NCBI GenBank assembly: GCA_023053545.1 | Contig: JAKZAN010000006.1 | Span: 4,035,001-4,099,000 of the forward strand | DNA length: 64,000 bases | From: Lepidurus packardi | Taxonomy: Eukaryota > Arthropoda > Branchiopoda > Notostraca > Triopsidae | Direction: 5' to 3' | Shown: piece after piece, positions 42,101-55,924 of the stretch | Position numbering within the stretch: the first letter of the stretch is position 1 | How the letters are laid out: every line of letters starts with the position of its first letter | Made by a program: the position numbers and the translations under genes | Notes under the pieces: generated by a model | What the model was told of the DNA's origin: nothing | The model's database searches: none | The model's input: the letters and a program-made list of their open reading frames with translations, nothing else

Positions 42101-42892
42101 TTATATCGCCGGTACTTAATTGCTTATAGGGTCACGATACAACGGCGACAGGGATTAGCTGGTGCATGTTTCTTCTGGGATGTGATCCTGACATCCAGGT
42201 ATTTCCTAACTATTCCCGATTTGGCTAAACTATATATTTTTTGCAAAATTTCAGGACAAAGTGTTCACGGAAATTCAGGAAGTACTGGGAAGCGAGCTGG
42301 ACCGGCCACTGACTATGCAAGACTTGCCGAACTTGAAGTACTTGGAATGCTGCATTAAGGAAGCTCAACGTCTGTATCCTAGTGTGCCATTTATCGCCAG
42401 AGAGATTAAAGAAGATTTGCCAATAGGTATACATTCTTTTATTATTATTACTCTCTTGACTTCTTTAATTTCGGATATTTGGTACAGGGGGCTATACTGT
42501 CCCGGCCGGCTGCTCTGCATTTGTATTTCTTTACACTCTGCATCGAATTGCTTCGATTTTCCCCGACCCGGAAGCGTTTATACCGGAAAGATTTACCTCA
42601 GACAATTGTCGCGGTCGACACCCTTACGCATACGTGCCTTTCAGCGCCGGACCAAGGAATTGCATTGGTAAATTATTTTCACGATACGAAATCATTTATA
42701 TTTTTCTATTTTTGTTTACAAATAGGTCAGAGATTCGCGTTAATGGAAGCGAAAATAGTTATAGCCCAAGTGCTGAGACAATTCCAGGTTAAATCTTTAA
42801 CTAAGCGAGAAGACATCGAATTAGTATCTGAATTGATTTTACGACCGAAAGGTAAATTGCGTCTTAGTTTGATACCTAGAAAAACTCTATAA
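39135..42892 (+). CDS. CYP4 family P450, array gene 5
   Basis: Exons: 39135-39345, 39573-39688, 40485-40575, 40651-40845, 40898-40967, 41408-41534, 41726-41816, 41938-42044, 42130-42198, 42255-42426, 42488-42667, 42726-42892; 531 residues. Motifs: anchor, [39 protein letters not shown] (Thr where the others have Ala), [15 protein letters not shown] and [10 protein letters not shown]. Exon 2 is the most divergent of the array (ending [20 protein letters not shown]). Its introns collect insertions: a U2 snRNA fragment in intron 2, a TIR element in intron 5 and a duplicated acceptor in intron 6. The coding frame is intact. Confidence 0.94.
40369..40405 (-). pseudogene. Retroposed 5' fragment of U2 snRNA with target-site duplication
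   Basis: On the minus strand, ATCGCTTCTCGGCCTTTTGG followed by CTGAGATCAAACTGTAG matches the conserved first 37 or so bases of U2 snRNA, with small differences. The homology stops abruptly. An exact 11-bp direct repeat ATTGCTGTATG flanks it at 40358-40368 and 40406-40416. It lies in intron 2 of CYP4 gene 5. Too short to be a functional U2. Confidence 0.88.
41002..41267. mobile_element. Non-autonomous DNA element with 29-bp TIRs
   Basis: GACAAAAGGACTCCGTGTA and ten more bases (41002-41030) recur inverted at 41239-41267 with one mismatch. The 266-bp interior contains CCGACGCAAAGACGCCGGG-type subterminal repeats, GGTTAGGTT and a TTGGCGGTTAATCAATGAG segment shared with 43110-43293. No ORF and no clear target-site duplication. 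In intron 5 of CYP4 gene 5. Confidence 0.75.
41682..41732. repeat. Duplicated 3' splice site, 2 x 25 bp
   Basis: AAAAATTGTAATTTTTTAGG is present twice with a 25-bp period, giving acceptors ending at 41700 and 41725. Only the second keeps exon 7 of CYP4 gene 5 in frame. Confidence 0.85.
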
Positions 42893-43109
42893 CAAACTGC
42901 AGATGTAATTCTGCTGCTCAAATATAGACTTTTTGGCAAATAAGACTGACTTAACTAGTTTAATACAAAGCTCGAGTAAACTACGAATCAACTTGAATCA
43001 CTAGCTTCTCTGTATCCAAAACTCGAATACCTAGCGGCCATAACTTTGAAATCATTTACAGCATAAATACATCATGCTGTCTTCTTTTTTTTTAATATGG
43101 CTTGCAGAC

Positions 43110-43293
43110 TTAACCTAACGTATCCTAACCTAAGTAATTTCTAGTCTCGTAGGCGCTTAACCAATGAGCAAAGCCTTTCTGAAAGCAAAATTCTGTTGGT
43201 CCCTTAAAACGTTACCTCCTTCTGTCGAAGCCCGGCGTCCTTATGTCGGGGCCCGGGCGTCCTTGTGTCGGGACCCGGCGTCCTTGCGTCGCG
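43110..43293. mobile_element. Partial relative of the 41002-41267 element
   Basis: In opposite orientation to the first element. Shares CTTAACCTAACG, GCGCTTAACCAATGAG and three tandem copies of a GTCGGGACCCGGCGTCCTTG unit (about 21-22 bp) at 43228-43292. One terminal end is not recognisable, so it is probably truncated. Confidence 0.6.
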
Positions 43294-43525
43294 TTACCTT
43301 TGGTATAACAGTCTTGGCTGTTAACTTAATTACACTGACATAAGAAAAGTGTTTTATACATTATGGGATAAAGAAAGTGAGCTAACATATAGGTACAGTA
43401 CCCTGATCTTCTCCTACATCACATACGAAAAAAGGAGATCGACGAGGACCACAATTCCTTGATTATTTCTTTGATGGAAAGGTACAACAGTCAAAGCAAG
43501 TTGGACTATACTCTTTGTCCAGCCC

Positions 43526-43625
43526 TCTTTGGCGTGACGCACCACAATCAGACAACCCCATTCGTCGCAGTTTATAAAATCCCTTCAAAATTCGGTAAAC
43601 TGCGACGAATCATTTGCCAAAGAGC
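43526..43625 (+). promoter_or_regulatory. TATA box inside nested inverted repeats, CYP4 gene 6
   Basis: ATTCGTCGCAGTTTA (43560-43574) is exactly complementary to 43596-43610. An outer pair, CTCTTTGGC (43526-43534) and GCCAAAGAG (43617-43625), brackets it. TATAAAA at 43573-43579 overlaps the inner left arm, about 140 bp before the ATG. The arms may be dimeric operator half-sites or form a hairpin. Confidence 0.55.
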
Positions 43626-43716
43626 TATCGGAGCACGTGACCGCCTTCCAATTCGCGGCTAATAACATCAATGCCTAAAGAACCGGTCCCGCTCAGTTTC
43701 GCCAAGTTGTTCCAAC

Positions 43717-47132
<3,416 letters not shown>

Positions 47133-47990
47133 GCTTGAAAAGCTGTAGAAAAGTCTAATCAACTAAAACAGCAAAATTTTATAGATGAATTGAATTTATT
47201 TCCAGGAATTAATTAAGTTGTAATTTCCATTAATACAAAAGGTGAGCATTTCTTGTATTTTTAGACAGGTTACTTTTCTCCAATTGTTTTACTTGCAATA
47301 AATTAATATTTAAAATACGATTTGAAATTGCCACTGAACTAGAGAGCAGAGCCGCTTAGTAGTCGGAGCAAGAAATATTTATATGCTAGTGAAATTTGAA
47401 CTGTGATCCTTTGCATCCGTAAACAGAGAACCTGTAGGAAGGCTTAAAACCTGATTATAACCTTGTGTTTTGTTAACAGTGCTGTATACGATCTTTGGTA
47501 CTTCTATAGTTAGGTTGGTTCGACTCCCGTCACGTCAGGTAAGTGCGAGAAATGTACATGAATTTGCCTTAAGCAGGATTCAAGTTTACCGATATTTTAT
47601 CGTTTCATGTGTATTCTCTAAATTTTGCTTTAACCCTTACTCTAGTCTAGTATTTATTTTTAGAATTGCACTGTACAAGCTGCAACCTTTAAATCCGATA
47701 AAAACTTATATATTACAAGGACAAGGTTAGAGTATATGGATGTAAATATATAGGTATTCTAACCTTGAAAAACCGGTTTATTTTTTTAACTGCAAGCGCT
47801 ATTTACGTAAGCTAAAAATTGTAGTTACGTAAACATACCACAATATAAAGTACAATAAGAAAGGATATAGAATTATGTATATAATTCGATGTATATAATT
47901 CTAATATGATAATCACATTCCGTCACGCCATCAATAAACTTACGTTTCCACATTATTGTCACACGTTTTATAGATACCATTCAATACAAC
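47133..47990. other. Spacer between the CYP4 array and C1-THF synthase gene
   Basis: AT-rich, no coding region. A repeated ATGTATATAATTC (about 47875-47902) is the only structure noticed. It must contain the promoter of the downstream gene; no TATA could be assigned with confidence. Confidence 0.55.
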
Positions 47991-50900
47991 ATGGATCCTG
48001 CTGCTCGAGGCCAGTTATTGTCAGGAACAGAAGTCGCCAAGTAAACTAAACTTCCCTGTTTTATATAAAACCAAAATAATTCGATTATTCTCGTTTTCTA
48101 TAGAGATGTTCGCATGCAATTGCAGAAGCACACTGCTCAACTTCGTGAAACATTCCCTGGTTTTATTCCTGGTCTAGTTGTCGTCCAAGTTGGAGGCAGG
48201 GAAGACTCGAATGTATACATTAGAATGAAAATGAAAGCTGCCGAGGAGATTGGCATTAATTCGAAACACGTTACATTGCCCCGAAGCACTACCCAAGCAG
48301 AAGTAACTACAAATTGCTCGCGATTCAAATCGTATATTAATGAAAAATTGTCTTTTAATTTCTCCTTCAGTTACTGACAGTTCTTCACGATCTAAACACA
48401 GACCCTGATGTCCATGGCATCATTGTGCAAATGCCTTTGGATAGCGAACATTCTATTGATGCCACTCTCATAACCGATTCAGTAAGCCCCAGCAAGGATG
48501 TAGATGGCCTACACACTGTTAATCAAGGCAAAGTCGCTGTCGGCGATCTTAAGACAGGTTTTATCCCATGCACCCCCGCTGGTTGTATGGAACTCGTCAA
48601 AAGGTTGGAATTGTGCAAAAGTAATCATCATTTCATAATATGAAGCATTTTAGATCAGGTGTAATCGTCCCTGGCGCCAAGGCAGTTGTACTGGGTCGTA
48701 GTAAGATCGTAGGCACGCCTTTATCTGAACTGATGAAATGGAACCAAGCTACAGTAACTGTCTGCCATTCCAAAACCAAGAATATTGAAGAAGAAATACA
48801 AAAAGCTGACATTCTGCTCGTGGCCATTGGGCAGCCCAATATGGTCAAAGGCCACTGGATCAAACCGGGTGCTGTTGTGATAGATTGCGGAATTAACGCT
48901 ATTCCAGGTACACAAGCAAGATCTATTTTACGGAAAAAAGATTCTATTCTTGAAATCTATCCTTATAAGATGCTTCTAAGAAGACCGGCCAACGTCTGGT
49001 GGGCGATGTGGACTTTACAAGCGCACAAAGCATTGCTTCTTACATTACGCCTGTACCTGGAGGTGTGGGACCCATGACGGTAGCTATGTTGATGAAGAAT
49101 ACTGTCCTGGCTGCTGAAAAGGCTGCTCGCAAGTTGTACGCGAAGCAGTGGACCATGACGCACCTACCTTTGAAACCCGTGACCCCAGTGCCTTGGTAAA
49201 ACCTCAAATTTCTTGCTAAAAACACTGATGTACATATGCCTTCTAATTTTCTAGCGATGTTGATATTGCTCGTTCCCAAAAGGGGAAAGGGATCAGTCAG
49301 CTGGCTGAAGAGATTGGCCTATCAGAAAAGGAACTCATTCCATATGGCAGCGATAAGGCTAAAGTGCGCTTAGATGTTTTGCAACGTATGCAGCAACGAT
49401 CTTCTGGGAAATACGTTGTAGTCACTGGGTAAACTTTGCATTCAACCTAACAAACCTATAATCCACTCCTGTTTTCTCCAGGATGACACCAACACCGCTG
49501 GGAGAAGGCAAAAGTACTACCACTGTGGGTCTAGCCCAGGCATTAGGGGCCCATTTGAATAAAAATGTATTTGCATGTGTCCGTCAACCGTCCCAGGGTC
49601 CAACATTCGGCATTAAAGGTATGCTTGTATTACAATAAAAAGTAAGAAGACGACTTAATAGGTATTTCTTCAAAGGCGGTGCTGCTGGTGGGGGTTACGC
49701 GCAAATTATTCCCATGGAGGAGTTTAATTTGCACTTGACGGGTGACATCCACGCCATTACGGCAGCTAACAACTTATTAGCGGCGCAGTTGGACGCTAGA
49801 ATGTACCACGAAACTACCCAAAGCGACCAGGCCTTATATAACCGACTCGTTCCTGTAATTAAAGGCCAACGCAGCTTTTCTAAGATACAGGTACCTTCAT
49901 TTGCATCTGAAAGTACCCACATACGGTCATGTTTGGTTTGTTTGGTAGTTGAAACGCTTGGAAAAACTGGGCATCACCCAAACTGACCCTAATGCCTTGA
50001 CTTTGGAGGAAATCCGATCCTTTGTTCGCTTGGATGTTGATAAGGACACTATTACCTGGCAAAGAGGTACCTCTTGTTTTATAATCCTTTACCGCGGTCT
50101 GCTTTTAGAAAGTTTTTGTTCTTTTTCATTTGTGTGCAGTTGTGGACACCAATGACCGTTTCTTGCGCTCTATCCGAATCGGCCTGAGTCCCACAGAAAC
50201 TGGCCACGATCGTTTAACACAGTTTGACATTAGTGTTGCCTCAGAAATTATGGCGGTACTAGCCTTATCAACCAGCTTATCCGACATGACAGACCGACTT
50301 GGTCGTATGGTCGTGGCATCCAACGTTAGAGGTCAACCAGTTACCGCCGACGATTTGGTGAGTAAACATTGCCATTCTAAACTTTTTTTTAAGGAGAAAA
50401 CCCCGCCGTGCTTTGCATTCATCTATTTACACATAGTTTCACATTTCAAAAGCGATTACGCCTTTTTACGATGTACCCCTCCATTCTAACACTCCTCCTC
50501 GTCTTCATAAATGGGTTCTTCACTCACCACGCCCATCTTGGCTTGTCGGCGGCTTGTTACCTTCAATATACCCTTTTTGCTTTTGTTGACCAGAAACCGT
50601 ACGAATGCAGTGCCGATTAGGGTTACCAACAGGCATCCCACACCCACTGCACTGTAGAGCAGTGCTGTTTGTGGGGATTTCGGTGGAATTTTAGTCTCGA
50701 GTAGTAAGTCGAGGTCTAGTTGGTTGAAAATCAAGTCAGCCGCATTCTTGCACCTACCGAAATAGTATTGCGAAAGCCGCTGGTCATTTTGGCTAGGCAA
50801 GCATTGGCTGGTAGCTATGAGATTATAAAGTTTGTCTTCTTTATTTCGCTTAGTGCGGACTAGAGCATCCGCTGTTATTCGTGCCTCTCCATAAGGAATA

Positions 50901-53900
50901 ATAGAATCGTAGTCAAGTTCAGAAGGTTTGCCAGTGCTGGTACTGGTTGAAGTAGTTGTGGCAGAAATAGTTGAGCTAGTATTGCGTACATGCTGTGTTT
51001 CAGTTGTAGTATTTGGCTCACCAGGGGCGCTAGTGTCAACTGTGAATTCTGCTACAGTTGTTTTTGTAGTAATTATTTCGTTTGTTGTACGCTCAGCAAG
51101 CTCAGTGGTCGTTTCCTCAGATTCTTTTTTGGCACTGGGATTGTCTGAGCTTTTAAAGGGGTTTAGAAACGGATCCAAGCTTTCACAGCTGCATAGTAAC
51201 GTCGTTTCTTGAATCGTAACGTTCGCGTTAGGTTTGTCTAGGAACTTCGCCATCTCATCCAAGGTTTGATCCAGGAAGGATGACTGCATGAAAACAATCG
51301 ATCCATTTGATACTTGCCAGTGATGCAAAAAAGAGCTTTGGTGAAAGTGGCTGTTTACGATGGTGACACTCGACAAGATTTGATCGCTAGTGACGGGACC
51401 TTTGAAGTCCACTATGAAGCTTTCGCCACTGAAGGCTTTAGTAATGTTCGAGTCTAGAATCACAACGTGGCCCAAGCCGTGTACTTGTATTGCGCTGTCT
51501 TGTAGGTTTTCAATGAGGGTTTTGCTTATCGTGAAGTATTCATCTGAATTCATTCGAATAGCGAGGGCGTGGGCGCCCATAATCTTGATGGTGCTGCCCG
51601 TCAGTTGAAGGTACTGATCTGTAGTCCTATCGGGCAAGCTTTGCATGGTCACGATACGGGGCATGGCTGAACTCCAGGTTTCAATATTCGAACTATCAAT
51701 ATGGAAAGATTGGAGCGTATTGACGCTTTGGAAAACGTTGGCTTCAAGTTTCGTTACATTGCAATTTGTCAGCTTGAAATTCAAGGTTTCAGTATGAGAA
51801 ACCAGTCCTGGAAAGAGCGTCTCAATTGAACTATTCGAAACTGAAAAACCTAAAGCCAAAGAAAATACATTTAAAAAACCCATTAGTTTTTTCCCCCAGT
51901 TTAATTTTTTACGTACTAATGAGAATAGCTGGCATGATGTGGAAGTCTTTCAGACGTTCATGGCGGATTTCTTCGATGTTACTCAGCGTTAGCTCAAGCT
52001 CTGCGTACCGCTCACGCCAGAGCTTGGAAAATTTGGAAGTTATCAAAAGTTTGGAGCAGTTGGTTACATTTAATGAAAGGTGAAAATGGGAAGTCGTATC
52101 TGTCAAGAATTGCGCTATCTCATCTAACTTGGTTTCGAGCTGCAAGGTGTAAGAAAGAAAGTGGTTAAGGTATAAGTCGTTTGAGCAGCGTAAATTAAAC
52201 CAATTTGGCTATGTACCTGTGGATTGCTATCTTGGCAGGTGCAGACGAGGTAGACTGTACCATCATCTGAGTCGGAGCGGCACTTGAGGGTATTTTGGAG
52301 TTCTGCCTGAGTGAAAGGCAGCCATAACACCAAGATACACCAGTTAATTAAGAGCTGTGCGTACACGTGCATATTCTAGGATGAGAGAAGTATAACTGTC
52401 ATCCGAGTTATGGTAGTGGAGGAAATGACGCCCCCCGTTTTCGAAAGCATAACCTTGTCCTGCAGGATACTAGATTACGAATGGAATGATAAGCTTATCC
52501 CGTACACATAGTCACCCGTCAAAAAGTTCGTCGGGGAAGAGGGGGAAAAGGATGAGAGGCTGATTCCCAAGCTTTCTTAATGAACCCGTTGCAATCTCAT
52601 ACGTTCCCTGGACGTCGATGCCTAGTATGCAAAAGGTCCATATCAGGGAAGTTCGAGAGAAAGAGCAGAAGAGCGCAAGGCCGAGTATCAGCTCGTGATC
52701 AACGGTTGAAAGTCGTAAAGATTTATGTGGCAGTTCCCAAGTGGGTTATTGCCCATGTTTATACCTTATGTGATGTATTTATTACACTTCTGTGTACGTT
52801 TCTATTATAAATTGTTGTATTTTATTTGGGTCCGGGGCTTAGGGCATCACTGGGGCGCTCGTGGTTTTGCTTAAAGACGCCATCCTGCCCAACTTGATGC
52901 AAACTTTGGAAGGTACCCCCGTCTTCGTCCACGCTGGTCCCTTCGCCAACATCGCCCACGGGAACTCCTCGGTGGTAGCAGATCAGATCGCTTTGAAACT
53001 CGTGCAAGAAGAGGGTTTTGTGGTGACGGAAGCTGGCTTTGGAGCCGACATTGGCTTCGAGAAGTTCTGCCACATCAAATGCCGAGCGTCGGGACTAAGT
53101 CCGGATGCTGTCGTCTTGGTGGCTACGGTGCGTGCGCTGAAGATGCACGGAGGCGGCCCCGCAGTGACAGCTGGCGTGCCACTCCCTTCCGCGTATATCA
53201 CGCCAAACTTAGCGCTCGTTGAAGCGGGTTTCGCTAACTTGGGCAAGCATATCGACAATGTTGGCAAATTTGGAGTGCCTGTTGTCGTGGCCATCAACCG
53301 CTTCAGGTTAGGAACATTTGGCGCTTGTTCGGGGAACAAATACTTAACGGTTTCTCTTTTGTTTCCTTTTTGACAGTACGGATTCGGACGAAGAATTGGC
53401 ACTAGTCCAGAGTTTGAGCAAAAAAAGGGGGGCTTTCGATGCCATCGTTTGTAATCACTGGGCTGAGGGTGGAGCTGGAGCTGTCGCTTTGGGTGAAGCC
53501 GTGGTTCGGGCTACCCAGGCCTCCTCCCACTTCAAGTATGAGTTTTAAGGTCCTATAATTAGGTGCGGACGACTGACTTTGAGAATCCTTGATTTGCCCA
53601 ACAGGTATTTGTACGACTTGGGAGAGTCCATCCAAGCCAAAATGGACAGAATTGCCAAGGAAATTTATGGCGCTGACGGCATTGAGGTTTCATCCTTGGC
53701 CAAGCAGCAGATTGAACGCTATGAAGCTCAAGTACGTGTCGAGCAGATAGCGACGTTATATATTTCTTCATTGAAACACGGCACACAAAAAAAGAAAAGT
53801 GTGAAGTCGCTTTATTTTCATAATCTTCTGGTACGTTTCATGGTGTGGGTTCTGTTTGTCTAGGGTTTTGGAACACTGCCCATTTGCATGGCCAAAACTT

Positions 53901-54433
53901 CAGCCTCTTTGTCTCACGACCCTAATTTGAAAGGCGCGCCTACCGGCTTTATTCTACCGATCCGTGAAGTACGGGCTTCTGTGGGAGCCGGCTTTCTCTA
54001 CCCCTTGATTGGAACTGTAAGTACTATTTATGAATGTTAATTTTTTTATCCCCACTGAGGGACTCTGTATGAATATGGCTTTGATTCTTTGCTGTCGGGC
54101 TATCGGTTAAGGGGGTTTGATATGTGTATGAGCAGGGAACGGAGCTAACATCCACACAGGCCACCTTATTATGGAAGATGGTACCCTTAGCCAGCTGGCT
54201 TGTGAAGCGAATTCTCAGGTAGTCGTTAACCTCCTATAAGGCATTTTGCACGATGCGATAAATTATGACTCTGGGGAAGCACAAGTTATAGAAAACTAAC
54301 GTCCGTGCAAAATAAGCTGAAGAAATGACAATTTTGTTGCTAGATGAGTACCATGCCCGGCTTGCCGACGAGGCCCTGTTTCTACGACATGGAGTTGGAC
54401 CTCCAAACGGGCCACATCCATGGTCTGTTCTGA
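47991..54433 (+). CDS. MTHFD1: C-1-tetrahydrofolate synthase, cytoplasmic type (trifunctional)
   Basis: Carries 5,10-methylene-THF dehydrogenase, 5,10-methenyl-THF cyclohydrolase and 10-formyl-THF synthetase activities, feeding one-carbon units to purine and thymidylate synthesis in the cytosol. Fifteen exons: 47991-48040, 48104-48302, 48371-48603, 48654-48907, 48970-49195, 49255-49428, 49482-49618, 49676-49890, 49949-50066, 50140-50357, 52843-53306, 53377-53535, 53605-53731, 53864-54016, 54344-54433. The 938 residues are close to the human length (935). The dehydrogenase/cyclohydrolase part shows [25 protein letters not shown] and [12 protein letters not shown]. The synthetase has the P-loop-like [43 protein letters not shown] and the C-terminus [13 protein letters not shown]. 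No mitochondrial leader is visible. Intron 10 (50358-52842) encloses another gene on the opposite strand. Confidence 0.96.
50486..52372 (-). CDS. Single-pass membrane protein nested in MTHFD1 intron 10
   Basis: Three exons on the minus strand (52372-52217, 52139-51917, 51849-50486), 580 residues. N-terminal signal peptide ([17 protein letters not shown]), then a Cys-bearing segment (CRSDSDDG...CTC) and a long ectodomain with repeated short strands such as [39 protein letters not shown] and [11 protein letters not shown], with many N-glycosylation sites. This spacing suggests LRR-like or right-handed beta-helix repeats ending in [13 protein letters not shown] Thr/Ser-rich mucin-like stalk follows, then a juxtamembrane Cys pair, one transmembrane helix ([20 protein letters not shown]) and a short cytoplasmic tail with a basic stop-transfer stretch and [11 protein letters not shown], a candidate phosphotyrosine site. 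The family is not recognised; a cell-surface receptor or adhesion role is inferred from topology. Confidence 0.82.
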
Positions 54434-54725
54434 AGAGTCTCGAAGAAGAGAGAAGCCACTTTGGAGGAAGAGGAGTTGGAAAGAACTCACTCCATACGTA
54501 GTGCCAATTATCACTGCATCAGTGTTTGCTGCAGCTGGTGCAGTTTTACTTGAAAAGCGTTAATTTTTGCTGTTAACCTTAAAACGCGTTTAGTTTTTTT
54601 GTGATCCTTTTAATACTTTATTCTTTTAACGTTTCAAAGTTTCTTCGGAAACGCGTGAAACAGCAACAGGTTCGGTCGTCATAGGTGGTTATAGTTTAAT
54701 ACAAGTTGCACAAAGTTATTACATT

Positions 54726-55924
54726 TTAGTATTCTGTTGAGTTATTAGTTGGTGGACAAGTATCTGCCAACAGCCAAATCTCGTTTTGTCTGCCGTGAAA
54801 GCGAACCACATAGTCGTAGATGACTATGTAATATTGGCCAGTCACGAAACACAGTCCCAGCTCGCTTAAACGATGCTCGAAATCACGAACCTAAAGAGAG
54901 AAAAGCGTGTTCTTTTATTCTTTTATGCTCCAGCTTTTTATTATGATGGTAATATAAGCTTTTATTTTTATTATTTACTTCCTGGGACGCACGAGTGGGG
55001 TCCAGAAGAAAACCGCCTACCGTCTGAACGTATACGATGAGGTCATCGAATCGAGTAATGCGAACACTTGGCTGTCAAGAGTGATTGTGTTTAGTTGGCG
55101 ATCGTAAACTGTGATTGTTTTTTGTATATATTTAGCTTACTGCGCCACTGCCTGCCACTGGAGGATTCGTGTGTAATCTGTGTGGTAAATATAAGGACAG
55201 CGTCATGTTTTGTTTGCAGTTGCCTCCGTAACGGTCATGAACGTGAACGATGCCAATGGGACGAGTGGCTTCTAATGCCTCCAAATGCGAGTTAATGCCT
55301 GAATAGAAGACATGCCAAGGCAACAAGAAGGCTGGTTTAGAATTCGCGGCGTTAAGGGAATAAAAATAAGATACCTCCCTCCCGCCCAGAACAAAAAAAC
55401 AACGACTACAAAAAAGTACAGTCTGGCAAGTATAAGATGTGCTTTTTTGTCCAGGTTTTTTGTCGGTTTACCGTGTTTATAGAGATGCAGTGGCATGAAG
55501 CCCTTCCAAACTGAGAGGTTAGAAAACTCACAGTCATCAGAGGAGGCAGAGGCTAACACGGAGTCAAAGTAACGACGTTTTTGTATGCCAAATTTGTACA
55601 CGCGCAGGACGTCAAAGGATGGGCATTCCACGCCTAATCAAGAAAGTAAGATGTTGCGTTAGTGTCGCAGGCAATTGGCGTCTATTCTGGTAGCCGCCAA
55701 GCTTTACCTCGGCAGAGTTTCTTCTTGGTTCGAGCCGAAAGACGATTGAATGGTGGATCTCGGCTGGGAATCTTGGGTTTAACGCGTTTGGGATCGCGAA
55801 AGCGTGTGGCGTGGATCCATAACTCGAAGATTAAAGGCGACAGCATGTCCATCCTAATAGAAAGCCTTTGATCAAACAAACTCCCTGACTTGGAGGGTGG
55901 CAAAAGTTCCGTGCTAGCTTTCAT
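54726..55924 (-). CDS. SOUL heme-binding-type protein B
   Basis: Five exons on the minus strand: 55924-55708, 55633-55472, 55298-55141, 55071-54979, 54890-54726; 264 residues if the first ATG is used. The downstream exons match the SOUL/HEBP fold in order: ECPSFDVLRVYKFGIQKRRY (compare Y.I R.Y in HEBP), MTLSLYLPHRL, RITRFDDLIVYVQTVGGFLL (the FVRSFGG strand) and the C-terminal YDYVVRFHGRQNEIWL (the NEVWL strand). The family binds heme or porphyrin, or acts in mitochondrial and cell-death settings. The N-terminal 70 residues are basic and not conserved, so the true start may be a later Met (MDMLSPL). The first ATG overlaps the stop of gene A as TAATG. It converges with MTHFD1, 292 bp apart. Confidence 0.75.

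Larger units (their letters stand above)
42893..43716. other. Spacer between CYP4 genes 5 and 6
   Basis: Holds a relative of the intron-5 DNA element (43110-43293) and a structured promoter (43526-43625). No coding region. Confidence 0.6.

Noticed and set aside
48114-48377. Continuous ORF running past MTHFD1 exon 2
   Set aside because: Read-through of intron 2; homology to C1-THF synthases requires splicing at 48302 to 48371.
50928-51212. Val/Ser-rich plus-strand ORF over the Thr-rich stalk of the nested gene
   Set aside because: It is the complement of the low-complexity ACN/GAN codons of the real minus-strand gene; no independent support.
53402-53635. Antisense ORF over MTHFD1 exon 12
   Set aside because: Shadow of the coding strand with no domain.
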